Shown here: piece by piece, positions 26,184-37,200 of the stretch
How positions within the stretch are numbered: the stretch's first letter is position 1
Layout of the letters: the number at the start of each line of letters is the position of its first letter
Origin: Firm-13 sp037143795
GTDB lineage: Bacteria > Bacillota > Clostridia > Saccharofermentanales > Saccharofermentanaceae
NCBI GenBank assembly: GCA_037143795.1
Contig: JBAWXZ010000004.1
Location: 62,001 to 126,000, forward strand
DNA: 64,000 nt
Reading direction: 5' to 3'
Notes under the pieces: model-generated
Seen by the model: only the letters and a program-made list of their open reading frames with translations
Told to the model about the DNA's origin: nothing
Databases searched by the model: none
Program-made: the position numbers and the translations under genes

Positions 26184-27416
26184 TCATGGGCGGAGAAAAG
26201 TCAAAGCATATCTTTGTCTCTGCCCGACGATTCTTCCCGACAATTCAAGTTCAGACAGCAGCGGGGCGATCCGGGAAAAGGAAAATCCTGTGCCCTCAAT
26301 CAACTCATCCATAGTCTTCTCACAGAGAGCCAGCTGCTCGGTAATTACCTGCATACATTCCATATGAGTAAGTGTCTCAGGATTCTGCTTAAGTCGTTTT
26401 GACAAACTTCTTCTCATCTCATCCTGCCTGATTTCGTCCATTTCACGAAAGAAAGCAAGGCCGGCAAGTCTTGCCAGAATGTCTTCAGCAGAAAGAAGAA
26501 GATCGGCGCCATCCTGGATAAGTCTTAAATTTCCGCGCGATTGCTGTGCATATATGGTTCCGGGAACAACAAAAACATCCCTGCCCTGTGCGGCAGCAAA
26601 GCTGGCAGTATGTAATGTTCCGCTGAATTCGCCGGCCTCCATGATAGCGACAATATCAGAAAGTCCGGAGAGAATTCGATTTCGGGCCGGAAAATATTGG
26701 CGTATTGCCTTTTGTCCGATTGGCATCTCGGAAAGAACAAGTCCTGTGCCTGCAATTTTTTCAAACAGTGCTCTGTTCTCCGGAGGATACACCTGGTCTA
26801 AACCGCCGGCCATAACGGCAACGGTTCTGCCGCCGGAGTTCAGAGTTGTTTCGTGGGCAATTGTATCAATACCGCGCGCCAGCCCGCTTATTATACATAT
26901 ATCCCGTGCGGCAAGCTCCTGAGTTATTTCCCTGGTTGCACAGACCCCGTATACAGTTGGCTGCCGGCTTCCGACTACTGCGACAGCCGGCATTTTCTCC
27001 GGTCCGAGTATGGACAAATCGCCCGTCCAATATATTACAAGCGGCATTCCTTCAAGCAAGCGAAGATTGACCGGATATTCATTGTCATCTCGATTGACCG
27101 AGCAAATACCAAGGCTATGACAAATCACGGCCTGGCTTTCTGCCTGCGCCTTCTTTCTGTCATCCTTAAAGCAGGAACCGATGTTTGCCCATTCCTCCGA
27201 GGTTAAAAGCTGTCTGTTTTCCTGCGGTATCTGTTTCATAGACAAGGTGTATATATCCCGAAGTCTGTTAATCAGATGATACTCAAGAAGGAGTCTGATC
27301 CTTCTGCCTCCCATCCGGGGATCCAGAATCATTTCAGATACAAATAAATCGGCAGCAAGGCTGCCTATATCAGGACCGGATGTGTTTGCATTATCTTTGA
27401 TCTCGTTCATTATCAT
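26184..27416 (-). CDS. dprA: DNA processing protein DprA (Smf)
   Basis: A 410-residue DprA that loads RecA on incoming single-stranded DNA in naturally competent bacteria. The Rossmann-fold core shows AVVGSRQPTVYG, SGLARGIDTIAHE, TVAVMAGGLDQVYPPEN, SEMPIG, FPARNRILSGLSD, EFSGTLHTASFA and FVVPGT. A C-terminal winged-helix-like domain (DprA_WH) covers roughly residues 345-405. The start is set at the ATG 27416, 6 nt after GAGG; in-frame ATGs at 27422 and 27410 are possible. It follows comM by 15 nt. Confidence 0.94.
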   Translation of the reverse strand: MIMNEIKDNANTSGPDIGSLAADLFVSEMILDPRMGGRRIRLLLEYHLINRLRDIYTLSMKQIPQENRQLLTSEEWANIGSCFKDDRKKAQAESQAVICHSLGICSVNRDDNEYPVNLRLLEGMPLVIYWTGDLSILGPEKMPAVAVVGSRQPTVYGVCATREITQELAARDICIISGLARGIDTIAHETTLNSGGRTVAVMAGGLDQVYPPENRALFEKIAGTGLVLSEMPIGQKAIRQYFPARNRILSGLSDIVAIMEAGEFSGTLHTASFAAAQGRDVFVVPGTIYAQQSRGNLRLIQDGADLLLSAEDILARLAGLAFFREMDEIRQDEMRRSLSKRLKQNPETLTHMECMQVITEQLALCEKTMDELIEGTGFSFSRIAPLLSELELSGRIVGQRQRYALTFLRP

Positions 27417-27431
27417 TTGCATCCTCTTTCA

Positions 27432-28988
27432 TTAAACCTTCTGCCTGAATTGCAGCGCTTCAGAGACATGGGATATATGAACATCCCTCTCCCCTTCAAG
27501 ATCAGCAATTGTTCTGGCAACGCGCAGGATACGGTTGAGACCCCTTGCGGAAATCCGGAGCTTCTCCGATGACTGCACCGCATAATCAACGGAATGTGAA
27601 GTAATCCTGAAAAATTCCATAATCCGGTGCGTACGGTTGGAACCATTGAGAACCCTGTTCTGTCCTGCCTCGTCGCATCTGATATATTGACGCTCCCAGC
27701 AAGCCTCCACCTGCTCCCTAAGACAATCGGAGAGATGCAGGTTTGTACCCTGTACGGATTCAAGTAAGGCGGCCTTATCAATCTGGTACAATTCCGAAAA
27801 CAGATCGATCCGGTCCAATAACGGTCCGCTGATCCGGTTCATATATTGCTTTCTCTGCCATTCATTGCAGGTGCACAATTTCGGATTCTCGAGCAGCTTG
27901 CCGCATCGGCATGGATTTGTCGCTCCAACAAGCAGAAACTGCGTCGGAAAACGGACTTTGATGCCTGCTCTTGAAATCAATATGCTGTTATCTTCCATCG
28001 GCTGTCGCAGTAAATCCAGAACACGCGGTGAAAATTCAGCCATTTCATCAAGAAATAATATGCCGTGAAGGGAAAGGGATAATTCTCCGGGAGTCGGATT
28101 TGCCCCGCCGCCTGCCATGGCGGCCGGCGTGCAGGTGTGATGTACGTATCGAAACGGTCTTTGATCCAGACTAAGATCTTCATCAAGAAGAATACCGGAC
28201 ACACTTTGAAGCTTAAGAAGCTCAAGCTTCTCCGGAGGGGTAAGCGGAGGCATTATCCCCTGAAGAATGCGTGCCGCAGTCGTTTTGCCGCTGCCCGGGC
28301 TTCCGGTCAGTAAAATATTATGAAAACCGCTCGCCGCAAGAAGAATCGCCCGGCCTGTCTTTGCCTGACCCCGCAGCAGTGAAAAATCCAGGGATTCACA
28401 GGCGATTTCCGGCTGTGCAGCTGTCTGAAGGGAAATACCTTCCGAATCTTCAGCATGAAGCTCCCGACCCTCCAGGCAGCAAATCGCATTTTGCAAAGTA
28501 GATACACCAATGGCGTTTACATTAAGTATCGAAGCCTCGCGAAGGTTTCTGTTCGGGACAATGACCTGTACAATGGCGGAATCTTTGGTACAGGCAAGAC
28601 GGGGTATGCTGCCGGGCACCTCACGCACCTGTCCGGTCAGAGTCAGCTCACCGTATGCAAAAAGTCTTCCTTTGATATTGGTGTGTATCTGTCCGGAAGC
28701 CAGAAGAATGCAAAGTGCCAGCGGGAGATCAAAAGATGATCCGGATTTATGCATATATGCGGGAGACAGGCCAATGGTGATCCGTCCTGTCGGGAACTCA
28801 TACCCGGCATGACGAATGGCTGCCCTGACCCGCTCCTTCGACTCGCGAATAGAGGGATCACAGAGTCCTACAATTTCAAATGCCGGAAGGCCGGGGGAAA
28901 TGGCTACCTCGATGTCCGCCAGAAAGCCTTCGATTCCGTATAAAAAGCATGTGGATATTTTGGCATAACGGTTTTTTCTGGACGTCAT
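27432..28988 (-). CDS. comM: YifB/ComM family Mg-chelatase-like AAA+ ATPase
   Basis: A 518-residue AAA+ protein. In Gram-negative transformable species ComM is a hexameric branch-migration helicase. An N-terminal Lon-protease-like fold (to about 180) contains GIEGFLADIEVAISPGLPAFEIVG. The AAA+ core has Walker A TGSPGSGKTT (about 228-237), Walker B ILFLDEMAEF and sensor VGATNPCRCG, with the two-cysteine CxCxxLxxxPxxCxC-like insert. The C-terminal Mg-chelatase helical domain follows. The start has AAGGAGATACAA. Its role in a Firmicute is less clear than in Haemophilus. Confidence 0.94.
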   Translation of the reverse strand: MTSRKNRYAKISTCFLYGIEGFLADIEVAISPGLPAFEIVGLCDPSIRESKERVRAAIRHAGYEFPTGRITIGLSPAYMHKSGSSFDLPLALCILLASGQIHTNIKGRLFAYGELTLTGQVREVPGSIPRLACTKDSAIVQVIVPNRNLREASILNVNAIGVSTLQNAICCLEGRELHAEDSEGISLQTAAQPEIACESLDFSLLRGQAKTGRAILLAASGFHNILLTGSPGSGKTTAARILQGIMPPLTPPEKLELLKLQSVSGILLDEDLSLDQRPFRYVHHTCTPAAMAGGGANPTPGELSLSLHGILFLDEMAEFSPRVLDLLRQPMEDNSILISRAGIKVRFPTQFLLVGATNPCRCGKLLENPKLCTCNEWQRKQYMNRISGPLLDRIDLFSELYQIDKAALLESVQGTNLHLSDCLREQVEACWERQYIRCDEAGQNRVLNGSNRTHRIMEFFRITSHSVDYAVQSSEKLRISARGLNRILRVARTIADLEGERDVHISHVSEALQFRQKV

Positions 28989-29133
28989 TTGTATCTCCTT
29001 CCTCCTTTTATCCCATTATGGTAATAAACACAAGCCGGCTTGTGCGTCCGATTTTTCGACAATTGAATGCAGAAACTGACAATACCTACCTAACACGCCT
29101 TTCTTTTCGAGTAAAATTGTATCCGCATAGTCA

Positions 29134-29161
29134 TTGCCGCACGAGTGTCTCATGTTATAAT
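29134..29161 (+). promoter_or_regulatory. ychF promoter
   Basis: TTGCCG (29134-29139), a 16-nt spacer and TATAAT (29156-29161), 40 nt before the ychF ATG. The 213-nt divergent gap with comM shows nothing else. Confidence 0.7.
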
Positions 29162-29201
29162 AATCGGGTGTTTATAATGAAAGAAATGAAAGAGGTTTGC
29201 A

Positions 29202-30293
29202 ATGAAATTGGGAATCGTTGGTCTGCCAAATGTCGGAAAGAGTACGCTTTTTAATGCAATCACGAAGGCTGGCGCCGAATCTGCCAATTACCCGTTCTGT
29301 ACAATAGAGCCAAACGTGGGTATTGTTGCCGTTCCGGACAAGCGCCTGGACCGTCTCGCTGAAATGTATAATCCCGTTAAAACAACCCCTGCCGTCGTCG
29401 AGTTTGTTGACATTGCAGGTCTTGTCCGAGGTGCAAGCAAGGGTGAAGGACTCGGCAATAAATTCCTTGGAACGATCCGTGAAGTTGATGCGATTGTCCA
29501 CGTTGTCCGCTGTTTTGACGACAAGAATGTAATCCACGTCGACGGAGCCACAAACCCGACCAGGGACATAGAGACAATTGATCTCGAGCTCATACTTTCC
29601 GATATGGAATATATGGAAAGACGTATTGATAAATGCCGCAAGATGATGAAGGGCGGAGACAAAAAATACGAGCCTGAGCTCAAAGTGTGTGAACGGATAT
29701 ATGAGACCCTCGAAAAAGGCAAGTCTGCCAGAACCCTTGTCTTTGAAGAAGACGAGCTGGTTTATGTCCGTGACCTGGCTCTTCTTTCTTCAAAGCCGAT
29801 TCTCTATGCAGCGAATATATCCGAAGATGACGTCGGCGGACCGGAACCGGAATATGTTAAGGAGGTCCGCGCATTTGCCGAGCAGGAAGGCGCAGAAGTT
29901 GTTGTTATTTCAGCAAGGATTGAAGAAGAAATCGCCATGCTCGATGAAGATGAACGCAAGGCTTTTCTGGAGGATTTGGGAATTGACCAGTCAGGTCTTG
30001 ATAAAATGATCCAGGCCTGTTACAAGCTTCTCGGACAAATTTCATTTCTGACGAGCGGTCCAGACGAATGCCGTGCCTGGACCATCAAAAAAGGCACAAA
30101 AGCACCCCAGGCAGCCGGCAAAATCCATTCGGATTTCGAGCGGGGCTTTATCCGTGCTGAAATTGTTGCCTTTGATGACCTGATGGCGAGTAAAACATAT
30201 GCAGCTGCACGTGAAAAGGGTCTTGTTCGTTCAGAGGGCAAAGATTACGTAATGAAAGACGGAGATGTTACTCTCTTCCGCTTTAATGTCTGA
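29202..30293 (+). CDS. ychF: Ribosome-binding ATPase YchF
   Basis: A 363-residue Obg-family P-loop protein (OLA1 in eukaryotes) that prefers ATP and binds ribosomes. The P-loop is GLPNVGKSTLFNA (about 6-18). The G3 region is DIAGLVRGASKGEGLGN. The usual NKxD is replaced by ANISEDD, the family's ATP-selecting change. A coiled coil lies around 125-165, and the C-terminal TGS domain includes FLTSGPDECRAWTIKKGT and GKDYVMKDGDV. The start has AGAGGTTTGCA. It stands alone on the plus strand. Confidence 0.97.
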   Translation: MKLGIVGLPNVGKSTLFNAITKAGAESANYPFCTIEPNVGIVAVPDKRLDRLAEMYNPVKTTPAVVEFVDIAGLVRGASKGEGLGNKFLGTIREVDAIVHVVRCFDDKNVIHVDGATNPTRDIETIDLELILSDMEYMERRIDKCRKMMKGGDKKYEPELKVCERIYETLEKGKSARTLVFEEDELVYVRDLALLSSKPILYAANISEDDVGGPEPEYVKEVRAFAEQEGAEVVVISARIEEEIAMLDEDERKAFLEDLGIDQSGLDKMIQACYKLLGQISFLTSGPDECRAWTIKKGTKAPQAAGKIHSDFERGFIRAEIVAFDDLMASKTYAAAREKGLVRSEGKDYVMKDGDVTLFRFNV

Positions 30294-30308
30294 TTCTTTG
30301 AGCCGGCG

Positions 30309-30689
30309 CTATTTATCACTGTCCTGATCCGGGTTTTCCGGCGTCTTTTGTATATTCTCCGGGTTTTGTAATATTCGATCAGTATTTTGATTCGCAGCGG
30401 GAGCCAATCCCGCTGCGAATTTTTTAACAAAATATACAATCATGCTGCTGCTGGCTGCATAAATCGCAAATACAAATACTTCGCTGAGCCAGATAAAAGT
30501 CAGTGATACAGCAGGTTTTACAATTGCAATAACAAGAACCAGAAGGGTGCCGGTTATAAAGAGGATCGTGGAAATCCTTATATATTTACGTATGGCTGGA
30601 TCACTCTTTGACAGCAGTACAAACGATGCGGAAAGAACAAGAATTGAAAATATAAAAAAACACAAAGCAATAATAATCTGCGCACTCAT
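30309..30689 (-). CDS. Small membrane protein, unknown function
   Basis: An unrecognised 126-residue protein with three hydrophobic segments (about 4-25, 38-57 and 62-88), then a short hydrophilic tail rich in Asn, Pro, Asp and Gln that ends DQDSDK. There is no cleavable signal. Its ATG overlaps the coaE stop by 4 nt, so it is translated with coaE. It ends 15 nt from the convergent ychF stop, with no terminator between them. No family recognised and no function proposed. Confidence 0.7.
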   Translation of the reverse strand: MSAQIIIALCFFIFSILVLSASFVLLSKSDPAIRKYIRISTILFITGTLLVLVIAIVKPAVSLTFIWLSEVFVFAIYAASSSMIVYFVKKFAAGLAPAANQNTDRILQNPENIQKTPENPDQDSDK

Positions 30690-31294
30690 ATACGAATTCC
30701 TCTTTCCTCAAGTTCTTTGCGGATATGAATATCGATTTTCTCTTTAAGTGCTTCCTCGTCTTCATTATTTTCAATAACAATATCCGCGAGCTCTTCATAT
30801 TCCTCCCGGGTCATCTGCATCTCCATGCGTCGACGGGCATCTTCCGCACTCATACCGCGGTCCATGATGCGTCCGATACGTATATCTTCATCCGCACTGA
30901 TAACCCAGACCTGATTGCACACGTCCAGAAAGCCCTTCTGAACAGGAATAGGTACATCGAGTACAATGACTTTCGTACCCTTTTCGCGTTCTTTTTCAAG
31001 CTCCTCACCGATTTCATCAAGGACATGGCGATGAATGATGGCAGATAGTTTATCAAGCTTTGTGCGGTCGGAAAATACAAGTCCCGCAACCAGTTTGCGG
31101 TTCATATTTCCGGAGGCATCTATCATTTTATTCCCAAGGAGACCGCGGATGGAATCAAGAGCACGTCCGCCCTGTCCCGTTACTTTTCTGGAAATTTCAT
31201 CGGCATCCAGAACACGTACGCCCCTTTCGGCGAATATTTTAGCGGCAGTGCTTTTACCGGCCCCGATTCCACCTGTAATTCCAATAACAAACAT
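30686..31294 (-). CDS. coaE: Dephospho-CoA kinase
   Basis: A 202-residue P-loop kinase for the last step of coenzyme A synthesis. It shows GITGGIGAGKST (about 5-16), the LDADEIS substrate motif, a central IIHRHVLDEI region, and VLDVPIPVQKGF. It follows polA by 87 nt, as in Bacillus, but without the mutM gene often found between them. It overlaps the small membrane protein gene downstream. Confidence 0.95.
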   Translation of the reverse strand: MFVIGITGGIGAGKSTAAKIFAERGVRVLDADEISRKVTGQGGRALDSIRGLLGNKMIDASGNMNRKLVAGLVFSDRTKLDKLSAIIHRHVLDEIGEELEKEREKGTKVIVLDVPIPVQKGFLDVCNQVWVISADEDIRIGRIMDRGMSAEDARRRMEMQMTREEYEELADIVIENNEDEEALKEKIDIHIRKELEERGIRI

Positions 31295-31381
31295 TTCTTA
31301 GCCCCCGTATCTGCTGCATTCTGCATCCATATATACGTCCCGTGCATTACGATAATTTATTTTTCCAGCCAAACAAACCGC

Positions 31382-34234
31382 TTACGTTTTGCACTCATAC
31401 CAGCTTTGTCCCTGACTTACTTCTGCAATTAACGGTACCCGGAGAAGTGCAGCACCTTCCATGGCATGTTTAAGAACAACGGAAGCGGCATCTGCCTGGT
31501 CTTCCCTGCATTCAACAATCAATTCATCATGTACCTGCAGGATCAGAACGGCATCAAGCTTTTCTTTTTTGAGGCCTGCGCTTACACGGTTCATAGCGAT
31601 TTTGATGATGTCCGCAGCTGTTCCCTGCACCGGTGTGTTCATTGCGGCACGTTCCCCGAAATTCCGGATATTACGGTTAGGGGAAGTGAGTTCCTTGACC
31701 ACTCTTCTTCTGCCGAACATAGTCTCAACATATCCCTTGTCGTAACCCATCTTTTTAAGCGAGTCCAAATAGGCACGGATCTTCGGATACTGCGCATAAT
31801 AATGCTCAATATAGTGGTGTGCTTCCTGAAAAGATACCCCCAGGTCCTGGGCAAGCCCGAAATCACTGATCCCGTATACAATACTGAAATTGACTGTTTT
31901 AGCTGCCGAACGCATGGATGGCTGTACCATCTCCCTGGGCACATTGAAGATTTTCGCCGCCGTATTTGTATGAATGTCCTCATTATGCAGAAAAGCATTC
32001 ATCATGTTTTCATCCTGTGACAGATGCGCAAGAAGGCGCAGCTCAATCTGTGAGTAATCCGCATCCAGAAGGACCCTGCCCGGCGGCGCAATAAAGGCCT
32101 TCCGGATCTGGCTTCCGAGATCACTGCGAATAGGAATATTCTGAAGATTCGGTTCAGCAGAAGATAGTCTTCCCGTATTTGTCATAACCTGTGAAAAACT
32201 CGAATGCACGCGGCCGTCTATAGGATCAATTACCTTTTGAAGACCAAGAACAAAAGTCGAATCAAGCTTGGAAATCTGTCGATAATTGAGAATATCCCTG
32301 ACAACCGGATGTTCATCTATCAGGCGCGTCAGTTCATCCGAATCCGTCGAATAGGTGCCGCTGCTGTTTTTCCGTCCCGAAGGAAGCTGCAGTTTTTCAA
32401 AAAGCACCTGTCCGATCTGCTTGGGTGAAAGTATGTTGAAAGTCATACCAACCTTTTCGTAGATGGAAGCAGAAAGACGATTCAGTTCTGCTTCAAAAGA
32501 GACATGAATATCTGCAAGCGTCGTGCGGTCAACAAGAACCCCCGCACGTTCCATGCCGTCGAGCCCGAGTACAAGCGGCATTTCTATATCATACACCAGT
32601 TTTTCCAGGGAGATTTCCGCTATATCCTTGATCTGATAAGCTGCAATTCTCCGGCAAAGAAGTGCCCGCCAGGCAGATTCTTCCAGCAATTGCATACTGT
32701 ATGCAAGATCCCGGGAAGTCCCCGGCAGATCACTTCCCGAATCGGCTGACTCATTTTGTGCCAAAAGCTGCTCCATCGGGTTTTCAGATGTGTTTTTCAA
32801 AGAATTGTCAGGACCTTTGTTTACGGCATATCTCGGATAGGATTCCCTGACTGCATGCTCATAAAGCATCTCAAAGGACGGCGATCCTCCCTCGATCTGA
32901 TTCAGTATATATCCGGCGACTTCAACATCAAAGCATGAGTCGAACGGAAGCACATATGGGAGCCCGCGAAACCTGCTTTTAATACTGTGTCCGACCGGCA
33001 GCAAATCTTTTTTGTGGCTGCCAACGCCCTGGCCGGCCAGAAATTCCAGTATTTTACCGTGATAATCAGATGAGTAAGCGAATATCTGATCCGGCGCGAA
33101 ACATACGACAAGATAAGCATATTTGCTGCCGGGAGACATGCTTTGCGGCATTTGCATATCCAGGGAGATACAGAAATGCTCTTTCTCCCTGGTCTTTTCC
33201 GTAATAAAAGCGGCAGTGAAGTCCTGCAGGTCAGCATCAATCCTGATCTCCGGTAAAGAAGCCGGCAATTGCTGTCCTTCGTCGAAAAGACTATCATCCG
33301 CCGATTTTACCGCAGCAGGCTCTTCAACAGTCACATCTTCCAAATTCCATTTTTTAATCTGGTTTCGAAATCCCAGACGATAAAAAAGCGCGGTGAGCTT
33401 TTGGCGGTCCGGCTGCCCGAATTTTATGTCCTCAAGGGAAAGGGATACCGGTACGTTGCAGTCAATTTTTGCCAGTTCATAGGAAAGATATGCCATTTTC
33501 CTGTTCTCTGAAAGCTTTTTTTGAATCCCGGGTGCCAGTTCATCCATATGTTCATACAGGGAATCAAGGGTTGCGTATTTTTTAACAAGCTCAATGGCAC
33601 CCTTTTCACCAATCCCCCGTACACCGGGAATATTGTCGCTTGGGTCCCCCATCAGGGATTTAAGCGTAATAAATTCGTCAGGCGTCAGCTGGTAACGTGC
33701 CAGAAGTGCATCAAGATTATAGATCTCGGTAGAAGTCTTTCCCATTTTGTTTACCGGCATCAGAACGACTGTATTATTATCAATTAATTGGAAATCATCT
33801 TTATCTCCGCTTAGTATATAGACCGAAAACCCGGCGCTCTCCCCTTGCCTGGCAAGCGTACCAATCAGGTCATCGGCTTCATATCCTGCCATTTCATAGC
33901 GCACAAGATGCATCGCATCAAGTGCCTCTTTGAGAAGGGGCATCTGTACGGCAAGTTCATCCGGCATTCCTTTGCGTTTCGCTTTATATCCATCGTACAT
34001 GTCGTGACGGAAGGTTTTTTCGCGTACATCAAAAAGAGTGCAAAGATGTGTAGGCTTCACTTCTTCTATAAATTTGTACAGCGTATTAAGATATGTATTC
34101 AGGGCACCGGTAGGGGTGCCGTCGGGTGCCGTAAGATTCCCGCGGCCGGCAAGGGCAAAGAAAGAACGGTTGATAATACTGTTTCCATCGACAAGGAGCA
34201 GTTTCTTTTTCGCATCAGGCAAAACAGAATCCAT
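31382..34234 (-). CDS. polA: DNA polymerase I, with degenerate proofreading domain
   Basis: A 950-residue family A polymerase. The N-terminal 5' nuclease domain (about 1-300) is intact: LLVDGNSIINRSFF, FDVREKTFRHDMYDGYKAKR, GYEADDLIGTLA and LSGDKDDFQL. The polymerase domain (about 560-950) has DYSQIELRLLAHL (motif A), RSAAKTVNFSIVYG (motif B) and QVHDELIVE (motif C). The central 3'-5' exonuclease-like domain (about 330-550) has lost its metal residues: the expected DxE is SLDMQM, and the second and third carboxylate motifs are not recognisable. Proofreading is therefore unlikely, as in Bacillus and Thermus Pol I. It lies 12 nt after the activase fusion gene. Confidence 0.96.
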   Translation of the reverse strand: MDSVLPDAKKKLLLVDGNSIINRSFFALAGRGNLTAPDGTPTGALNTYLNTLYKFIEEVKPTHLCTLFDVREKTFRHDMYDGYKAKRKGMPDELAVQMPLLKEALDAMHLVRYEMAGYEADDLIGTLARQGESAGFSVYILSGDKDDFQLIDNNTVVLMPVNKMGKTSTEIYNLDALLARYQLTPDEFITLKSLMGDPSDNIPGVRGIGEKGAIELVKKYATLDSLYEHMDELAPGIQKKLSENRKMAYLSYELAKIDCNVPVSLSLEDIKFGQPDRQKLTALFYRLGFRNQIKKWNLEDVTVEEPAAVKSADDSLFDEGQQLPASLPEIRIDADLQDFTAAFITEKTREKEHFCISLDMQMPQSMSPGSKYAYLVVCFAPDQIFAYSSDYHGKILEFLAGQGVGSHKKDLLPVGHSIKSRFRGLPYVLPFDSCFDVEVAGYILNQIEGGSPSFEMLYEHAVRESYPRYAVNKGPDNSLKNTSENPMEQLLAQNESADSGSDLPGTSRDLAYSMQLLEESAWRALLCRRIAAYQIKDIAEISLEKLVYDIEMPLVLGLDGMERAGVLVDRTTLADIHVSFEAELNRLSASIYEKVGMTFNILSPKQIGQVLFEKLQLPSGRKNSSGTYSTDSDELTRLIDEHPVVRDILNYRQISKLDSTFVLGLQKVIDPIDGRVHSSFSQVMTNTGRLSSAEPNLQNIPIRSDLGSQIRKAFIAPPGRVLLDADYSQIELRLLAHLSQDENMMNAFLHNEDIHTNTAAKIFNVPREMVQPSMRSAAKTVNFSIVYGISDFGLAQDLGVSFQEAHHYIEHYYAQYPKIRAYLDSLKKMGYDKGYVETMFGRRRVVKELTSPNRNIRNFGERAAMNTPVQGTAADIIKIAMNRVSAGLKKEKLDAVLILQVHDELIVECREDQADAASVVLKHAMEGAALLRVPLIAEVSQGQSWYECKT

Positions 34235-34246
34235 ATAATTACTCCC

Positions 34247-37200
34247 TTACTGATTTAGTTCTTCACACGACTGCCCGATTGGCTGAGCATTCTTATCTTT
34301 ACTCCGGTCAGTATCCTGCTGTTTTTTGGCATCCAGTGCTTTGTGATGCTTCTGAACAGTTTCATGCTGCAGATGGGCCGTACTGACCATCAGTTTAATG
34401 CGGTTCAGCTGGTTGGCCTCACTTGCACCCGGGTCATAATCAATCGGTACAATATTGGAATGCGGGAATTGACGCCGCAGTTCCTTGATCATACCTTTAC
34501 CTGTGACGTGGTTCGGAAGACATGCAAAAGGCTGTGCGCAAATAATATTCGGCACACCGCTTTCAATCAGTTCTATCATTTCAGCTGTCAAAAACCAGCC
34601 TTCTCCGCAGGCATTTCCGCAGGAAAGAACGGATTCCGCCTTGTCAGCCATGCGGCGGATGTGCATCGGCAGCTGGAATTTGCCGGTAGCTTTCATTTTT
34701 CTGACGATATGTCTTCTATATCCTTCCAGAACATCAATACCGCGGCTCGAAAACCATGAAGATACTGCGCTTGTTCCAAGGTTCTCGTGTCTCCAGCCCG
34801 GATTATAGAAGCAGTACAGGAAGAAATCCAAAAGTCCCGGGACGACCGCTTCGCAGCCTTCGCCCTCGATCACGTCAACAGCATGGTTATTGGCATCCGG
34901 CTGGAACTTTACCAGTATCTCGCCGACCATTCCAATACGCGGTTTACGTTCTATGTCCTGCATCGGAAATTTATCAAAAGAGTCAATCGTCTGGTCAACC
35001 AGATGACGGAACGACCGGATGGCGCGGTCGATTTTGGAGTCAAGATCCTGATCTGCCAAAGCATTTTTGATGAGGCTTGCTTCCTGTTCTTCCTCACTTC
35101 GAATATATCTCGATGCCTTGTCCATGTTGTAACCGGATGACAGTTCCGAGAACTTGGCACTGCGGTTAAAATAATTGATTCCGCGCTTACTCCAGTATTG
35201 ATAAAGCGCATTGGCCGCTCCCGGTGTCACTTCATAGGGCCGAACCCTGAGGAGAAGCGTCGACAGCATATCGCCATAGCAGATGGCCTGAAGTGCATGG
35301 TGTATCATCGGAATTGTAAAATTCATGCCGGGATTGCCCTCGAGACCCTGAACTGACAAAGCAATGACGGGTACCTGCGGAAATCCCGCTTCCCTCATGG
35401 CTTTACGCAAAAATGCAACATAATTAGTGGCACGGCATCCGCCGCCGGTCTGCGTGATCATAACCGAAGTGTTGTCCGGATCTGCCCCGCCCGTCAGAAA
35501 AGCATTGACCATCTGGCCTATGACGATAATGGTCGGGTAACATGCATCATTATTAACAAAACGAAGACCGCATTCAATGTCCTCTGCAGTTGCCTCTTTC
35601 AGAAGTTTCATCCGGAAATCATAGTTTCTGAAAACAGCCTCGACAAATTCAAATTGGATCGGGGCCATCTGAGGCGCAAGCAGGGTATGTTTTGCTTTAT
35701 GTTCCTTTGTAAAAGGAATGCGGCTGATAGTGTAACTTGAATGGGCCGGCAGATTAGCCTTCGTTCTTCCTTCCCGTTCATCCATCGCAACCTTAAGCGA
35801 ACGTATCCGGATTCGTGCAGCGCCGAGATTGCTGACTTCATCAATTTTCAGAAGCGTATAGAGCTTGCCTTTTGATTCCAGAATTTCCTGAACCTGATCC
35901 GATGTAACCGCATCAAGTCCGCATCCGAAAGAATTCAGCTGTACCAGCTCAAGGTTCTCCTGCTCCGCGACAAAGGCAGCAGCCTCATACAGGCGTGTAT
36001 GGTACATCCACTGGTCAACAACCCGGATAGGCCTCTGCAGACGCCCTGGAATGGCTACGCTGTCCTCTGTCAGTACGGCAAGACCCAGGCCATTGATCAT
36101 CTCGGGTATGCCGTGATGAATTTCAGGGTCGCAGTGATAAGGACGCCCTGCCAGGACCACGCCTTTATTGCCGGTCCGTTTGAGTTCATCCAACACTTCC
36201 TGCCCCTTTATACGAATCTCATTTTTAAAAGCATCATATTCGGCATCCCCTGCAGCAATCGCTGCAAGCGCCTCTGCTTTGGTTACTTTTTCATCCGAAA
36301 AAACTTCGCTGAGCCGTTCTGCCAGTTTCTGCGGATTATCCAGCGGCAGGAAAGGATTCAGGAAACGGATGTTTTTAGCCGTAAGATTTTCCAGATTGTT
36401 CCGGATAACCTCGGGATAGGACGCAACAATCGGGCAGTTGAAGTGATTGTTTGCATCCTTATTCTCGTTGCGTTCATAGGGGATGTCCGGGTAGAAAATG
36501 GTCGGGACTCCCTTATCTATCAGATCTTCAATATGTCCGTGGACGAGTTTGGCCGGATAGCAGACACTCTCGGATGGAATGGAATCCATTCCCTTCTCAA
36601 ACAGTTTATGATCGGATCTGGCCGATAATACTACCTGAAAGCCAAGCTTTGTAAGCACGGTAAACCAGAACGGGTAATTTTCATAAAGATTCAGAACGCG
36701 GGGGACACCTATTTTGCCTCTGAATGCCAAGTCAGCAGATAACGGTTTATACCGGAATGTGCGGTTGTATTTGTATAAAAACAAATTCGGAAGCACCGGT
36801 TTCTGGACAGTCCCGCCCTCGCCCTTTTCACACCGGTTGCCCGATACAAACCGTCCGCCGTTGGAAAAGGCAGAGATCGTTAACTTGCAGTGATTTCCGC
36901 AGTGCGGACATGTCGACATTTCTGTAGACATGGTAAAAACAGACAGCTCGTCTGCACCAAGTATGGAAGAAACCTTTGCAAAATCCGTGCAGCGCTTCCT
37001 CGCTATCAGTGCGGCACCAAAAGCGCCCATCAGCCCGGCAACATTGGGCCGGATGACCTCACGGCCTGAAATTAGCTCAAAGCAGCGCAGAATCGCATCA
37101 TTGAGGAAAGTTCCTCCCTGTACGACAATCTTCTTTCCAAGCTGGGATGTGTCGCGAATCTTAATAACTTTATAAAGTGCATTACGCACAACGGAATAAG

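Noticed and set aside
31295..31381. A lost mutM between polA and coaE
   Set aside because: The 87-nt gap has no remnant of MutM, and many clostridia lack mutM here.
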